64,000 nucleotides of DNA from CALLPQ01 sp039819545 (GCA_039819545.1 JBCBRS010000004.1:155592-219591); one strand, 5' to 3'; positions 50,064-60,389 are shown, counted from the stretch's first letter. Notes: a model not told the origin generated them from the letters alone. Numbers and translations: made by a program.

Positions 50064-52730
50064 TCAATCACTGCGCAGAACGGGCCAGGGGCGGGTTTTC
50101 AGGGCCTGGCCGGCAGCGATAAGCCCGATGGTGAGGGTGACGGCTGTGGCGCCGCCAACAATACCGATGAGGACGGCGGGGCTTAGCGTCCAGCCGAGCT
50201 CCATCCGCTGGACAACCACAAACCACGAGGCGAGCGCCCCGAGGCCAAGCGCGGCCACCGCAGGCACAAAGCCAAGAATTCCATATTCGAGGGCAAAAGC
50301 GCGCAGGATCCGCTCGCGGCTGGCGCCCATGGCCTTCATGATCATGGCATCCTTGAGCTTGCGCCGGAAATCTGCCGCCACCGCGCCCAGGAGTACGATC
50401 AGGCCGGCAAGGATTGTCACGGCGCTCAAGCTTCGGATCACAAGGCCGATATTGTCGATAATCTCCGCGATGCTTGCCGTGACCTGACGGGTTCGGATCA
50501 TCCCCACATCTGGAAACTGTTCCGCGATCTTCCGGGTGACGGTCTCCTCATACGCTGTCTTGTCCGCAGCAGAGCGCGCCAGTCGTTCAGGAGAAAAACG
50601 AAGGCTACCGATCGCCGTGGGCCGCGCCGCCTCCAGCGTGCCGGGGGCGAAGACTGCGATAAAGTTGATCCCATTGCGGTTCCAGTCCACGTCGTGAAGC
50701 GACGCGATGGTCGCGGTGACGGCGCGTCCGGCAATGGTTAGGGTTATGCTATCGCCAACGGACAGACCAAACTGCCCCGCCTGCCACGCAGACAGGGAGA
50801 TCAGCGGCGGCCCGTTATAGTCCGTAGGCCAACGGCTACCCTCGACAATGGTGCCCAGCGTTTCCGGGATATAGGCAAGACTTGTCACGCCCCAGTCATT
50901 TTCCCGGGCCCAGCCGGTGTCTTCCGCCCCCTCCACCGCGCTCAGGGGCTGGCCATTCAGATATTTCACCCCCGACCGCAGCATATAATAGGTTTCCAGC
51001 GAGGCGTCGGGGGCGATTTGCGTGAGGCCTTCCTCAAACGCGGAACGCTCATCAAACTTGATGTCCGAGAAAAAGAGCTGCGGGGCTTTATCGGGCACTG
51101 CGCTGCGCACCTCGCGGCTGAGATTCGCATCGATCAACGAAATCATGGCGAGGAGCGTCAGACCAAGACCGATGGAGACCACAACGCTGGCGCTGACCGC
51201 GCCGGGGCGCGTCAGGCTGGCGGCGGCAAGCCGGGCGATGGGCCCTGCCGGTTTCCAATAGCGCCGCCCAAGCCGGATGAGTCCGTATGCAGCAAGACGC
51301 AAAAGCCCATAGACCACAACCCCGCCGATGGCAAAACCGATGGCAAAGCGGATATCTTTCGAAAAGAGCACCGCAAGCGTGACAAACAGCACCGAAAGCC
51401 CGGCAATCACGCCCAAATCCTGCCGCGAGGGGCGTTCGCGGTCGCTCTCCACCAGGGCGCGAAAGAGTTGCGCGGGCCGCGTCTGGCGCGCTTTGGCAAG
51501 GGGTAAGAGCGCAAAGATCAGTGCCGCGAGCAATCCAAACATGGACGCCCGCGCCAACGCCAGCGGGTAGATACCGGTTTCGGCCTCAAACGGCAGGAGC
51601 CCGCCCACCAGCCCCACAACCGCAAACGGGGTAAGTGCCCCGAGCACCACCCCCACCAGCACGGCAATGGCCGCGACAATGACGATCTGCACCACATAGG
51701 TTTTCATGATGAAGCCGCCCGTGGCGCCGAGGCATTTTAGCGTCGCAATCACAGGCAGTTTTTGCTGCATATAAGCGTGAACGGCATTGGCAGCCCCGAC
51801 CCCGCCAATGATCAACGCCGAGAGACCAACCATGGTCAAAAAGACTTCCAGACTGCTCAGCGTGCGTCCTAACCCGTTCGCCGCATCGGACGCCGAGCGA
51901 ACCCGCAACCCATTGTCGGGAAAGGCTGCGGCGAATTCGCCCTTAAAAACCGCCGGTACGCGCTTTGTTTCATCGTTCAACACCACACGGGTGGATCGGC
52001 GTACGAGCCCTGAGCGCGCAATCAAACCCGTGGCCTGCGCGCCATCGGCACTGATCATCAGGCGGGGGCTGATCAAAAATCCGGCACTGGCGCGATCCGG
52101 CTCCTCAGCCAGCCGGTCGCGTAGCTCAAACGTCGCCGCGCCGATCGTGATCAGGGTACCGGGCTCCACGCCGAGGCGGTCAAACAAATCAGGGTCTGCG
52201 ATTGCGCCCCAGATGGTCGCCCCAACCTTTGTGGCGCCGATCTGGGGGTCACGGATGCTGTTATCGGTGCGCGCCGCGAAGAGGGCATCGCGCGTCAGGC
52301 CCTTGTCCGTCTCAATGGTCCCAACCATGGGGTAAGCGTCGTCCACCGCCTTGAGTTGGATGACGCTCCGCCGGTCAGGATTGCTCTGTAAGCGGACCAT
52401 CACCTGCGCACCAATAATATCGCTGGTTTTGCCTGCGCTTTCCAACCAAGCGTGCATCTCCTCGCTCAGCGTGGCGTCAACGGCGGTAATTTCAAAATCC
52501 CCGTCGAGGAGGCGCCGTTGTTCGCGTTCAAGCCCAGCCAAAAAAGCCTGTGACAGGGAGCCAACCGCCGCCACGGCAAAAACGCCGAGGATCAAGGCGG
52601 CGGTAAAAATACGAAAGCCCCGCAAGCCCTCCCGCGCCTCGCGCCGCGCAAGACGCGCCGCCGCCATCCAGCTTTGTGCCGATGATTGCGCGCTTCGGGT
52701 CTGATCCGATTTCGTGGCGGTCCCCATCAT
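50064..52730 (-). CDS. ABC exporter permease, FtsX-like (YbbP type)
   Basis: An 888-residue permease with about ten membrane helices in the duplicated FtsX/MacB_PCD arrangement: helix 1 at about 40-60, a large periplasmic domain, a cluster at about 280-480, a second extracytoplasmic region (about 520-760) and a C-terminal cluster. The last of these has LAGLIVLLGAVAADF and GFVPAVAALGLGALASWF. It overlaps the stop of the ATPase gene by 4 bp (ATGA). Together with the ATPase and the divergent esterase this is the tesA-ybbA-ybbP locus; the cargo is unknown. Confidence 0.93.
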   Translation of the reverse strand: MMGTATKSDQTRSAQSSAQSWMAAARLARREAREGLRGFRIFTAALILGVFAVAAVGSLSQAFLAGLEREQRRLLDGDFEITAVDATLSEEMHAWLESAGKTSDIIGAQVMVRLQSNPDRRSVIQLKAVDDAYPMVGTIETDKGLTRDALFAARTDNSIRDPQIGATKVGATIWGAIADPDLFDRLGVEPGTLITIGAATFELRDRLAEEPDRASAGFLISPRLMISADGAQATGLIARSGLVRRSTRVVLNDETKRVPAVFKGEFAAAFPDNGLRVRSASDAANGLGRTLSSLEVFLTMVGLSALIIGGVGAANAVHAYMQQKLPVIATLKCLGATGGFIMKTYVVQIVIVAAIAVLVGVVLGALTPFAVVGLVGGLLPFEAETGIYPLALARASMFGLLAALIFALLPLAKARQTRPAQLFRALVESDRERPSRQDLGVIAGLSVLFVTLAVLFSKDIRFAIGFAIGGVVVYGLLRLAAYGLIRLGRRYWKPAGPIARLAAASLTRPGAVSASVVVSIGLGLTLLAMISLIDANLSREVRSAVPDKAPQLFFSDIKFDERSAFEEGLTQIAPDASLETYYMLRSGVKYLNGQPLSAVEGAEDTGWARENDWGVTSLAYIPETLGTIVEGSRWPTDYNGPPLISLSAWQAGQFGLSVGDSITLTIAGRAVTATIASLHDVDWNRNGINFIAVFAPGTLEAARPTAIGSLRFSPERLARSAADKTAYEETVTRKIAEQFPDVGMIRTRQVTASIAEIIDNIGLVIRSLSAVTILAGLIVLLGAVAADFRRKLKDAMIMKAMGASRERILRAFALEYGILGFVPAVAALGLGALASWFVVVQRMELGWTLSPAVLIGIVGGATAVTLTIGLIAAGQALKTRPWPVLRSD

Positions 52731-53461
52731 ACCGCCTCGCCTTCTGACAATCGCCCATCGGCCATGGTAACGACGCGGTCACAGCGCTGAGCTAGATCGA
52801 GGTCGTGGGTCACCATAACCAGCGCAGCACCGGAGGCGCGCTGTAGCGAAAACAGGAGATCAGCAATCTGGGTTCCCACCGCTGCATCCAGATTACCGGT
52901 GGGCTCGTCGGCAAGGATGATCCGGGGCTTACCAATCAGCGCCCGGGCAATGGCAACACGTTGCTGTTCCCCGCCGGAGAGTTGATCAGGGTAGTGATCA
53001 ACCCGTTTGCTAAGCCCCACATCTTCCAGGAGCTGGCGCGCTTGCGGTGTCGCCCCTGGCGCACCGGTGAGTTCCAGCGGCAAGGCCACATTTTCAAGGG
53101 CGGTCATGGTGGGGATCAGGTGAAAGGATTGAAAAACGATCCCCACATGATCGCGGCGATACCGGGCAAGGCCATCTTCATCCAACTGGGTAAGATCAAG
53201 ACCGGCCCCAAAAACTGCGCCGCCCGTGGGTTTTTCAAGGCCAGCCAGAAGCGACAGGAGCGAGGATTTTCCGGAGCCAGAGCGTCCGACGATGCCAACA
53301 CTTTGCGCTGTCTCAATTGAAAGCGAGACATCAAACAAAATATCGACAAGCCCTGCCCGCGAGCCCAGCGACAGGCTGACCGCATCGGCGCGCAAGACCG
53401 GTGCCGATACTGCGTCGGGGGTGGACAGGGCAGGACGATCAATTAATCCGGTATCGGGCAT
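52727..53461 (-). CDS. ABC exporter ATPase (YbbA/LolD type)
   Basis: A 244-residue ATPase with Walker A GRSGSGKSS, the signature LSGGEQQRVAIARAL and Walker B IILADEPTGNLDA, all LolD/MacB-like. The domain begins near residue 24 after a short Pro-rich lead. ATG 53461 is chosen; the open frame continues to 53761 but runs into the divergent promoter and the esterase gene. It overlaps the permease gene below. The gene and the divergent esterase at 53583 share a 121-bp promoter region. Confidence 0.94.
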   Translation of the reverse strand: MPDTGLIDRPALSTPDAVSAPVLRADAVSLSLGSRAGLVDILFDVSLSIETAQSVGIVGRSGSGKSSLLSLLAGLEKPTGGAVFGAGLDLTQLDEDGLARYRRDHVGIVFQSFHLIPTMTALENVALPLELTGAPGATPQARQLLEDVGLSKRVDHYPDQLSGGEQQRVAIARALIGKPRIILADEPTGNLDAAVGTQIADLLFSLQRASGAALVMVTHDLDLAQRCDRVVTMADGRLSEGEAV

Positions 53462-53582
53462 GGGCACACTGTCCTCGGGCGGTTTTTGTTCGCGGGATAT
53501 CTTTGGGCCGCTGTGAATGGCACCGTGGTCATATTTACGCGATAGCCTATCTGGCGGGTCAATTTTTCGGTAGGAGGACGTC

Positions 53583-54335
53583 ATGGTGCGGTCTGTGGTG
53601 CGACTTCGATGGTTTTTGCTTTGTGTCATCGTGTTTTCACACGGATGTGAACGCGCGTCGGCGCCAACCGATGACGCGGCCATCGCGCGTGTGGGCCTAG
53701 AGAGCGAGAACGGGCAAGCAGCGCCGCAACAGGCAGCGCCGACACCACCGACGAGCGCCATCGCAGACCCTCAGCCCGGCAGATTTCGCCTCGTCATGGT
53801 GGGGGACAGTATCACCGCCGGTTTTGGCCTCCCCGCGCCAGAAGCGCTCCCCGTCAAGCTTCAAAGCGCGCTAGACGAACAGCGGTGCGCAATCACCATC
53901 GTCGATGCGGGGGTGTCGGGCGACACGACGGCAGACGGGCTCAACCGGTTTGGCTGGTCCGTTGACCCTGACGCCGACGGTGTGCTGATTGCGCTCGGCG
54001 GCAACGACCTCCTGCAAGGGATTGCGCCGGACCAGACCCGGGCCAACCTTGCCGCGATGATTGAAAAGGCAAAAGCGCGCGATCTCCAGGTGATTCTCGC
54101 TGGTATGCGCGCGCCCGGCAATTATGGCACCACATTTCAGGACCGGTTTGATGCGATCTTTCCTGACCTCGCCGCCACCTATGATATCGCGTTGTACCCT
54201 TTTTTGCTGGAGGGGGTTGGCGCCGTGCCGAGCCTTAATCAGCCCGATGGCATCCACCCCAACCGGCAAGGCGTTGCAAAGATCACCGATGCCGTTTCAA
54301 CGTTCCTTTGTGATACAGTCAAGGCGATGCAGTAG
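53583..54335 (+). CDS. tesA: GDSL esterase/lysophospholipase TesA-like, probable lipoprotein
   Basis: A 250-residue SGNH hydrolase. Block I is GDSITAGFG (Ser near residue 76), block III is GGNDLLQG and block V is DGIHPNRQG. The catalytic Ser-Asp-His set is therefore complete. The signal sequence ends FSHGC with a lipobox-like Cys22, suggesting a lipid-anchored form, whereas classical TesA is soluble and periplasmic; a low-complexity linker (about 25-60) separates anchor and domain. ATG 53583 has AGGAGG upstream. Confidence 0.92.
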   Translation: MVRSVVRLRWFLLCVIVFSHGCERASAPTDDAAIARVGLESENGQAAPQQAAPTPPTSAIADPQPGRFRLVMVGDSITAGFGLPAPEALPVKLQSALDEQRCAITIVDAGVSGDTTADGLNRFGWSVDPDADGVLIALGGNDLLQGIAPDQTRANLAAMIEKAKARDLQVILAGMRAPGNYGTTFQDRFDAIFPDLAATYDIALYPFLLEGVGAVPSLNQPDGIHPNRQGVAKITDAVSTFLCDTVKAMQ

Positions 54336-54356
54336 GGGCTCACGCCGGGTGCTCCC

Positions 54357-55772
54357 TCACGTTGCCCTGAGAGCAATCTTGAACAGCGCCGCCTCCTCCA
54401 GCCGTAACAGATAAAAAAGCCTGCCACCGAGCAGTAGCGTTGCGATCAGTAGGCTGAACAACAGGCCCCAAAAGACACCGGGGGCACCGAGCGCCGTGGA
54501 AAGCGCAAGATAAGCCGCCAGCGGAAAGCCAATGACCCAATAGCAAACACCGGTAAAAATCATCGGCAAGCGCACATCTTTCAACCCGCGCAAGGCCTGG
54601 TTTGAAACAACCTGCAGACCATCGAAAACCATAAACGCCGCCGCGATGGGCAGCATTGCCGCCACAAGATTAATCACGGGAAGATTATCAGGCTCAGCAA
54701 TATTGAGATATGCCGCCGCAATGGTTAGCGGCATCAGGCTGACCGATACACCCCAAACGACCATGACACCGGCAGCGATGATCAGTGTAATGATGACGGC
54801 CCGGATGATCCCGTCGCGATCCCGCGCGCCGGCAGCCAAGCCAACACGCACGCTGCCCGCCATGGCAAAACCGAACGGGATCATGAACGCAAGCGCGGCC
54901 ACGTTAAGGGCAACCTGATAGGCCGCAACCTCATCAACCCCGATGCGCCCGGTGATCAACAGGCACGCATTAAACAGCATCCCCTCAAACAGGGTCATCA
55001 GGCTGATCGGCCATGCAAGACGCACCACCTGCGCCATGGCAGCCCAATCGAAATTGAAAAAGCGCTGGAACAGGTCGAAGCGACGGCTCACGGCTTCGCG
55101 CTGAATATAGACAACCAGCAGCACAAAGCCGGTCATGTGCGATAGCGACGACGCAATGCCCGCCCCCACCAGTTCCAGCCGGGGGAAGCCCCAATTGCCG
55201 TATATCAGGAGCCAGTTTAATCCGGCGTTCAAAAGCGTTGTGACCACAATCAAGAAAAGCGGTACGCGGGTGCGGTCGAGGGCCGCCAGAAAATTGCGCA
55301 ACACCATGATACCGAGCGCAAAGGGTAAGCCCGCACTGAGCGCCAGAACATACGGCCCCGCAAGCCGGGATGCCGCCGCCGGCATGCCCACAGCTAAAGC
55401 AAACGGCGTTGTCAGCGCCATGAGCATAAAGGCAAACGGAAACGCGAAAATGATCACCCAAAGGCCCATACGCACGGACCGGCGCGCCTCGCGCACATTG
55501 TCGGGGTCGGCGCCCAGGACCTGACTGACCAGCGGAGAGACCGCCATGGCGGGCCCAAAGCCGAGCATGAACAGGGCAAAAAAGATCACAAGGCCAAGCG
55601 ACGCCCCGGCCAATGCCTCCGGACCCAGACGGCCAATCATCAGCACATCAATCGTATTGATTGAAAACTGCACAAGCTGGGTCAGCGCCATGGGCACACC
55701 AAGGCTGCCCATGGCGCGTAGCTCCGCGCGCCAGTCCGCGAGGGATGACCGTGTGAAAATCGAAGATACCAT
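54357..55772 (-). CDS. MATE-family multidrug/cation exporter (NorM-like)
   Basis: A 471-residue protein with about 12 membrane helices in the two-fold MATE arrangement. The start is MALTQLVQFSINTIDVLMIG, followed by GLGPEALAGASLG-type repeats. It exports cationic drugs or toxic metabolites with Na+ or H+. The start codon is ATG 55772 with no strong ribosome-binding site. It is convergent with tesA and separated from the DUF2306 gene upstream by 73 bp. Confidence 0.93.
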   Translation of the reverse strand: MVSSIFTRSSLADWRAELRAMGSLGVPMALTQLVQFSINTIDVLMIGRLGPEALAGASLGLVIFFALFMLGFGPAMAVSPLVSQVLGADPDNVREARRSVRMGLWVIIFAFPFAFMLMALTTPFALAVGMPAAASRLAGPYVLALSAGLPFALGIMVLRNFLAALDRTRVPLFLIVVTTLLNAGLNWLLIYGNWGFPRLELVGAGIASSLSHMTGFVLLVVYIQREAVSRRFDLFQRFFNFDWAAMAQVVRLAWPISLMTLFEGMLFNACLLITGRIGVDEVAAYQVALNVAALAFMIPFGFAMAGSVRVGLAAGARDRDGIIRAVIITLIIAAGVMVVWGVSVSLMPLTIAAAYLNIAEPDNLPVINLVAAMLPIAAAFMVFDGLQVVSNQALRGLKDVRLPMIFTGVCYWVIGFPLAAYLALSTALGAPGVFWGLLFSLLIATLLLGGRLFYLLRLEEAALFKIALRAT

Positions 55773-55845
55773 TGTCGAAGGACGCCTTATGAAGGCCCTA
55801 GCCGTACACAGCTGCCCTTACAAAAACCAGCCCCCCCTTGGCCCC

Positions 55846-56346
55846 CTATTCGCAGGGCACGCCAATGGCCGAGGCCGCGGTAAAAGCGCCGGGCTTGCCC
55901 GCGTCAATGGCGCCTTGGCTGGTGGACGGTGCCGAGAAGAAAAGCTGATGCATCAGCCGTCCGGGCATAAGGGTAAAGAGACCAGCAATCAGCATGGCGC
56001 TCAGAAAGGTCATGATCATCGCGCGGGCGTGGCGCTTCACCTGCTTGCGTTTGATCGCTATGAGGGCACCGGCAAGACCAAAGGTCGTGAGCGGAATAAA
56101 CAGGTGTATCCAGGAGAACCCGGTCAGGCCCGGGGCAATCTCTATCCCGTCGGGATTGCGAATAAAGAAGGCGGCGACCATGGTCACTATCATCATCGTT
56201 ACATAGGACCAGCCTAGCAATTTGTGCAGGCCGGTTCCTTTCTTCAGCCCAAAGATCACCAGACCAAGGACAAACGAAATTGTCACCGTCGCCCAATGGA
56301 TTTGAATCTCCAGCGGCGAAAGTTTTGTGAACACATCCCAGTTCAT
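55846..56346 (-). CDS. DUF2306 membrane protein
   Basis: A 166-residue protein with four membrane helices (about 16-34, 48-64, 80-96 and 112-130) and the DUF2306 hallmarks LHKLLGWSYV and KRHARAMIMTF, which include conserved histidines that could bind metal or heme. Function unknown. It lies 38 bp downstream of the flavin monooxygenase gene on the same strand. Confidence 0.88.
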   Translation of the reverse strand: MNWDVFTKLSPLEIQIHWATVTISFVLGLVIFGLKKGTGLHKLLGWSYVTMMIVTMVAAFFIRNPDGIEIAPGLTGFSWIHLFIPLTTFGLAGALIAIKRKQVKRHARAMIMTFLSAMLIAGLFTLMPGRLMHQLFFSAPSTSQGAIDAGKPGAFTAASAIGVPCE

Positions 56347-56384
56347 GGGCAGATCCTTACCGTGGTCATACCGCGCCGCAAAGG

Positions 56385-57854
56385 CTACGGGCTTTGAAAA
56401 TCATAGTCGCGCAAATCAACCGTCCGCAGGTCGCGGAAGTAAGCGCGAACGGACCCGGGATAGAGCGTAAAATTACGCCCATGCTCATTCACATACCAAC
56501 TTTTGCACCCACCCGCCCAAACCCTGTCTTCCAATTGATGTTGCAGGCGATCATCATATTGCTTCGCCACAAAGCGGTTGGGGCTCACTTGCCTGATCCC
56601 CGTCTTTCTCATTTTACTGAGTAACTCGCCCACATACCGAGCCTGAGCTTCAATCATCAGGACGACCGAACTATGACCCAACGCGGAGTTGGGCCCCAGC
56701 AGAAAATAAAGGTCGGGAAACGTCTCCACGCTGAGCGTTTTGTGCGCCGCCGGACCATGGGGCCAGCGATCCGCAAGAAGGTGCCCATGCTGGTTTGTCA
56801 CCTGAATAGCGTCGGTAAGATCAAAGGTGCGAAAGCCCGTGGCATAAATGATCACATCGGCGGGGCGCTCATGGGCTTCACCGCTTACCACGCCGGTTTC
56901 GGTCATCTGCGCAATCGGATCTGTCACGAGCGTCACATGGTCGGCGGCCAGTGTCTTGTAATAGTCATCGGAAACAAGAATGCGTTTGCAGCCGAGGGGA
57001 TAGTCCGGCGCCAGTTTTGCCCGTAGCTGCGGATCGGGAATTTCCCGGGTCAGGAACTGCTCGAACTCCCGGCGCGCCAACCGCTTCATGAAATTCTCAC
57101 CCGCATGAAAAACCGGGAACCGCAAATCAAGCAGATTGAAGATAAATCCGCGATAGAGCGATTGCAGCACCGGGACCCGGGCGAGCAAAGACTTTACAAA
57201 GTCGGAATAGGCATAATTTCCACGCGGAAGGATATAATTCGGCGTACGCTGATAAATATCGAGGCTGGCGACTTGTGGCGCAATTTTGGGCGCGACTTGA
57301 ATGGCACTCGCCGCACTGCCGATGATTGCAACGCGTTTGCCGGTCAGGCTCACGCTGTGATCCCACTGGGCCGTGTGAAAGGCGGACCCCGTAAACCCTT
57401 CACGCCCTGCAATATCGGGCAGTTGCGGCACATGAAGACCGCCAATACCGCTGATCAAAACGGTTGCTGTCGTTTGCGTCCCGTCTTCAAAGGCAAGGTG
57501 CCAGCAGGTACCGTCATGGTTGGCGCGCACCGCTTTTTTGCCGAATTGAAGATGCGAGGTCAGCCCGAAAGCCGCAGCGCAGTCCTTCACATAACTCTGA
57601 ATTTCACCACCGCCGGAGAACCGCTCGCTCCAGTTCGGGTTGGGCCGTCCTTTGAAACTATAAAGATGGGACGGCACATCGCACGCCACACCGGGGTAGG
57701 TATTCTCGCGCCAGGTACCGCCCACGTCACCGGCTTTTTCATAAATCGTAAAGTCTTCAAAGCCCCGAAGACGCAATTCGCGCCCCATGGCGAGACCGGA
57801 AAAGCCCGCGCCTAAAATCGCCACAGAAAGATCGTTCGGCCCACGCGTTGCCAT
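56385..57854 (-). CDS. Flavin-dependent monooxygenase, Baeyer-Villiger type
   Basis: The 489-residue enzyme has an N-terminal FAD-binding GAGFSGLAMG (about 14-23), a second Rossmann motif for NADPH (IIGSAASAIQVAP) and the Baeyer-Villiger fingerprint FTGSAFHTAQW (FxGxxxHxxxW). It inserts oxygen into ketones or oxidises heteroatoms; the substrate is unknown. ATG 57854 is preferred over the open extension to 57923 because the conserved N-terminus begins there. It is probably co-transcribed with the DUF2306 gene. Confidence 0.93.
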   Translation of the reverse strand: MATRGPNDLSVAILGAGFSGLAMGRELRLRGFEDFTIYEKAGDVGGTWRENTYPGVACDVPSHLYSFKGRPNPNWSERFSGGGEIQSYVKDCAAAFGLTSHLQFGKKAVRANHDGTCWHLAFEDGTQTTATVLISGIGGLHVPQLPDIAGREGFTGSAFHTAQWDHSVSLTGKRVAIIGSAASAIQVAPKIAPQVASLDIYQRTPNYILPRGNYAYSDFVKSLLARVPVLQSLYRGFIFNLLDLRFPVFHAGENFMKRLARREFEQFLTREIPDPQLRAKLAPDYPLGCKRILVSDDYYKTLAADHVTLVTDPIAQMTETGVVSGEAHERPADVIIYATGFRTFDLTDAIQVTNQHGHLLADRWPHGPAAHKTLSVETFPDLYFLLGPNSALGHSSVVLMIEAQARYVGELLSKMRKTGIRQVSPNRFVAKQYDDRLQHQLEDRVWAGGCKSWYVNEHGRNFTLYPGSVRAYFRDLRTVDLRDYDFQSP

Positions 57855-57932
57855 CTCTACCCTCCCAAGAGAAGAAGGCCAAACTCTAGCGCGCCTGGTC
57901 ACCCTGGCAACTGTCAGCTGCACCCAAAGCGG

Positions 57933-59555
57933 TTAGCCGGTCGCGAGCCGCTTTTTCATGTCCTTGAGGTAAAGCTGATAAAGACGCGGCTCAAAAATCG
58001 AATTGACGATGGGGTTTGGCGTCGGCGCAATATCCGCCGGGAATGCCATGGTTGCCGTGCCGAGCGCCTGTGTCCAATAGCGGGTTTCCACTTGCAAGGG
58101 GCCCGCCTGATCAAGACGCTCACCCAGACCGGCGAGATGAAACCCCCAAATCCCGAAGCTGGGTATACTCACCTGATAGGCCTGATGGTCAGGAAAGACC
58201 GCTTTCAGGGTTTCGCCAACGCTCCAGAAGGTGCGACGCGCAAAAAAGGGGGACGAGCTTTGGGTGACCACATAGCCGCCCTCCCGCAGCGTGCTGCGGA
58301 TCATGGCGTAAAACTCAACCGAGTAGAGTTTTGAAAGCGCCGCATCATGGGGGTCCGGCATGTCAATGATCACACGGTCATAGGCCCGCGGCGGCGCCTT
58401 GATAAAGGTAAAGGCATCCTGGTTGAAAACCGCAACCCGTGGGTCCGCAAAGGCATTTTCATTCAGCTGGACAAGCGGGGCAAAGGTGCGCGCCAGTGTC
58501 GTGATGGCGGGATCGATATCCACAAGATCAATATGCTGAATGTCAGTATACTTTAGAAGTTCACGGACAGCGAGCCCGTCCCCGCCGCCGAGGATCAGGA
58601 TATTCTCCCGCCGCCCGGCATAGGACATGACCGGGTGGACCAGCGCTTCGTGATAGCGATGCTCATCTTCCTGCGCAAATTGGAGATGGCCATCAATGTA
58701 AAGCCGCAGATCGGTTTTGCGCCATGCCTTTGTCACCACCAGCGACTGATAGGGTGTCTGTTTCTGCCAGATGATATCATCGAAATAGAGGTGCTGTTGC
58801 GCAAAACCGGTCAACCGGGCGCCCGCAGCGATCAAGAGCCCCAGAGACAGAAACACCCCTACAGCAATAGCGGTAAGCCGCCCGGGCCGCGGCACATGCT
58901 GGCGTAGACAGATCAAGGTGACGAGCGCCACAAGAATGTTCGCCAGTCCAATCGCGAAAGACGCCCGCACCAGACCAAGACTGGGCAGAAGAACAAGCGG
59001 GAACGCCACCGAACCCATAAGCGCACCCACATAGTCAAGCGACATCACGCTGGCGATTGATTTTCGGGTACCGCTCGACTGGGCGAGGATCCGCGTCAGA
59101 ATAGGGATCTCCAGGCCCACCAGAAACCCGATGGACAGGATAAACGCCATCATCACCGTGCTGTACGTTGCCGGTGAAAACGGAAACGTCAAAAAGAGCG
59201 CGATGGAGCATACGCCGCCAATAACGGCGAGAATAATCTCCACAAGGATAAAATTATAGATCAGCCGGGTACGCACATACTGGCTAACAAAGGAGCCCGC
59301 CCCCATGGCGAACATGAAAAAACCAATTGTGATCGAGAATTGGTAAACGCTGTTGCCAAGCAAATAGCTGGAGACAGCACCAATGACCAGCTCATAGACG
59401 ATGCCGCACAGGGCAACAACAACGATGGAGGCCAGTAATGCCCCGCGACCAAAGCCGCTCAAATTGGAAAAGTCGTCCGTTTCGCCGTTAAGGTTAAGCG
59501 CCTCACCCGCACCTGCCGACGGGAGAGATGGCGCCACGATACCAGTTTCGCTCAT
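57933..59555 (-). CDS. Membrane-embedded spermidine-synthase-like protein
   Basis: The 540-residue protein couples seven or so membrane helices (about 38-270) to a cytosolic spermidine-synthase fold (about 290-530). The latter has the SAM/decarboxy-SAM site ILILGGGDGLAVRELL, the acidic VDIDP loop and IIDMPDPHD, where synthases carry a catalytic aspartate. ATG 59555 is chosen; the open frame begins at 59594. Its position close to speD (the enzyme making the aminopropyl donor) supports an aminopropyl transfer reaction at the membrane. The acceptor is unknown and may not be putrescine. Confidence 0.9.
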   Translation of the reverse strand: MSETGIVAPSLPSAGAGEALNLNGETDDFSNLSGFGRGALLASIVVVALCGIVYELVIGAVSSYLLGNSVYQFSITIGFFMFAMGAGSFVSQYVRTRLIYNFILVEIILAVIGGVCSIALFLTFPFSPATYSTVMMAFILSIGFLVGLEIPILTRILAQSSGTRKSIASVMSLDYVGALMGSVAFPLVLLPSLGLVRASFAIGLANILVALVTLICLRQHVPRPGRLTAIAVGVFLSLGLLIAAGARLTGFAQQHLYFDDIIWQKQTPYQSLVVTKAWRKTDLRLYIDGHLQFAQEDEHRYHEALVHPVMSYAGRRENILILGGGDGLAVRELLKYTDIQHIDLVDIDPAITTLARTFAPLVQLNENAFADPRVAVFNQDAFTFIKAPPRAYDRVIIDMPDPHDAALSKLYSVEFYAMIRSTLREGGYVVTQSSSPFFARRTFWSVGETLKAVFPDHQAYQVSIPSFGIWGFHLAGLGERLDQAGPLQVETRYWTQALGTATMAFPADIAPTPNPIVNSIFEPRLYQLYLKDMKKRLATG

Positions 59556-59612
59556 CAGAAATTCCTCGATGGCCTGTTCGCTAAAAGTGCCCAACGGGTG
59601 GGCACGAGCGCG

Positions 59613-60272
59613 TTACTTACCGGACCGGACGCCGCCGCTGCGCGCTTTCGACCGCGCACTGCCGGCGCGTTTCTTGGACGATGAAGAGCGTGCGGCTTGT
59701 GCCTTGTATTTCGGGCCCGCATAGTCCTGCGTCTTGATCGTCGCATTCGCGAAGCGACCGGGCCTAACGCCAGAGGCTTTTTGTTTTTCGCCCATACCGC
59801 CCCAAATGGCACCGAGGAAAAACCCGGATCCGCGCATGCGGTAGCCATGATGCTCGCCATCTTCGGCGGTGTAGACGAGGGTTTCATTCTCCACGTCCAC
59901 TTCCATAGTGAATAGACGCGCCTCGCCGGGGTCCTGCCGGTTGTCGCTATTTTTGTCGTCAAACCCTTTGAAACTGGCATCACGATTAAGCGCAATACCG
60001 ATATTTGACCGATAGGGGCGCGGCGATTGATTGATATAGGCAAACAGATCGCCCGTGAGATTTTTCAGCATCTCATCATCTGCAAGCTGAATATTATCCA
60101 CCGCGAGGATTTCGTCATATTTCAGGATCATGGCGATGGTCCGATCCATGATCTTGTTCGGGTCCGGCGCATTTGAATTGGTCGACTGACTACACCCTGT
60201 GAGAACCAGAAACGCACCAATTGCCGCCGTCGCTTGCGGCCCGAGAGATTGCAAAAACCGTTGGCTCATCAC
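59613..60272 (-). CDS. Lipoprotein of the spermidine-synthase/SpeD cluster, unknown
   Basis: A 219-residue protein with a lipoprotein signal (lipobox LTGC, about residue 27). Its mature domain contains an acidic loop (DKNSDNRQDPGE), a GSGFFLGAIWGGMG stretch and a Ser/Arg/Lys-rich tail. It lies 57 bp upstream of the membrane spermidine-synthase gene in the same direction. Family not recognised; an outer-membrane or periplasmic partner of that enzyme is suggested by context. Confidence 0.78.
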   Translation of the reverse strand: MMSQRFLQSLGPQATAAIGAFLVLTGCSQSTNSNAPDPNKIMDRTIAMILKYDEILAVDNIQLADDEMLKNLTGDLFAYINQSPRPYRSNIGIALNRDASFKGFDDKNSDNRQDPGEARLFTMEVDVENETLVYTAEDGEHHGYRMRGSGFFLGAIWGGMGEKQKASGVRPGRFANATIKTQDYAGPKYKAQAARSSSSKKRAGSARSKARSGGVRSGK

Positions 60273-60353
60273 GCCACCCCTTCTTTCGTTTCCATCACGC
60301 TAACGCACCGTCTTTAAGAGGAGTTTAAGCCGCAGGTTTTAGAGGTCGCTAAA

Positions 60354-60389
60354 GGGATTTGGCGCAAGACCGTTGCGCCCTTTAATCCC
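60354..60389 (+). other. Stable hairpin in the leader of the GNAT gene
   Basis: An inner 7-bp stem (GGCGCAA / TTGCGCC, five-base loop) is closed by GGGATT / AATCCC. The stem ends 31 bp before the ATG at 60421. It is within the 148-bp divergent region. It may influence translation or transcription of the GNAT gene; no T run follows, so a terminator is unlikely. Confidence 0.45.
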